Origin: a virus
IMG/VR virus record: IMGVR_UViG_3300021963_000190
Location: 1-49,445 of that record
DNA length: 49,445 nt
Reading direction: 5' to 3' (one strand)
Of this stretch, positions 49,430 to 49,445 are shown one piece after another; positions within the stretch are counted from its first letter, which is position 1; the number at the start of each line of letters is the position of its first letter. The translations under genes and the position numbers were made by a program. The notes below the pieces were generated by a model. That model worked only from the letters and a program-made list of their open reading frames with translations, was not told the DNA's origin and did no database searches.

Positions 49430-49445
49430 AAGAATAAAAAAAGAA

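Noticed and set aside
1-49445. tRNA genes, integrase or lysis genes
   Set aside because: No cloverleaf-like sequence, recombinase motif, endolysin domain or holin-like short membrane protein was recognised by eye. A covariance-model and profile search would be needed to exclude them fully.

Overview
The window looks like about half of the genome of a large, strictly virulent-type, contractile-tailed (T4-like) phage of a Bacteroidota host. Every convincing gene lies on the minus strand, so the order of transcription is right to left. The host call rests on promoters: several genes are preceded by TTTG, a 19-20 base spacer and TAnnTTTG, which is the Bacteroidota housekeeping promoter. It also rests on very AT-rich DNA and the lack of clear Shine-Dalgarno sites. 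The phage type rests on a T4-style set of replication genes plus neck, tail tube, sheath, baseplate and tape-measure genes.

Reading with transcription: 49399-45725 encodes neck and tail-completion proteins (gp13-, gp14- and gp15-like candidates). 45721-31224 is a 14 kb array of serine/threonine-rich fibre proteins built from shared SGSSQI-type modules. Two of these end in peptidase S74 chaperone domains, one gene in the array is a glycosyltransferase, and one adhesin-like protein carries a Hint (intein-like) domain. 31153-28430 holds tail sheath and tail tube. 28322-26652 is an accessory island of small monocistronic units with their own host-type promoters and terminators, including a zinc-ribbon protein. 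26607-18260 holds the baseplate hub, tail chaperone, tape measure and baseplate genes.

18260-12068 is mixed: a 2-oxoglutarate dioxygenase, a very divergent family A DNA polymerase, a 713-residue protein of unknown function, a methyltransferase, a MazG/DUF1599-type protein and dCMP deaminase. 11938-4086 is the replication and nucleotide block: ssDNA-binding protein, RecA/UvsX recombinase, 5'-3' exonuclease, GroES, DnaB-type helicase and class I ribonucleotide reductase (NrdB, NrdA). 4065-1 holds PhoH, thioredoxin, small proteins, two tandem Mom-like DNA modification proteins and a DUF4338 (DruA-like) protein that runs off the left edge.

The most striking non-coding signal is a 9-base motif (ATATTTATA on the coding strand). 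I found 11 exact copies between 16180 and 49429, each 18-58 bases upstream of the start of a structural or probable late gene. I propose it as the core of this phage's late promoter. Early or metabolic genes and the accessory island instead use host-like promoters. Two of those promoters lie so close to the start codon that the mRNAs should be leaderless or nearly so. No tRNA, integrase, CRISPR array, reverse transcriptase or plus-strand gene was recognised.
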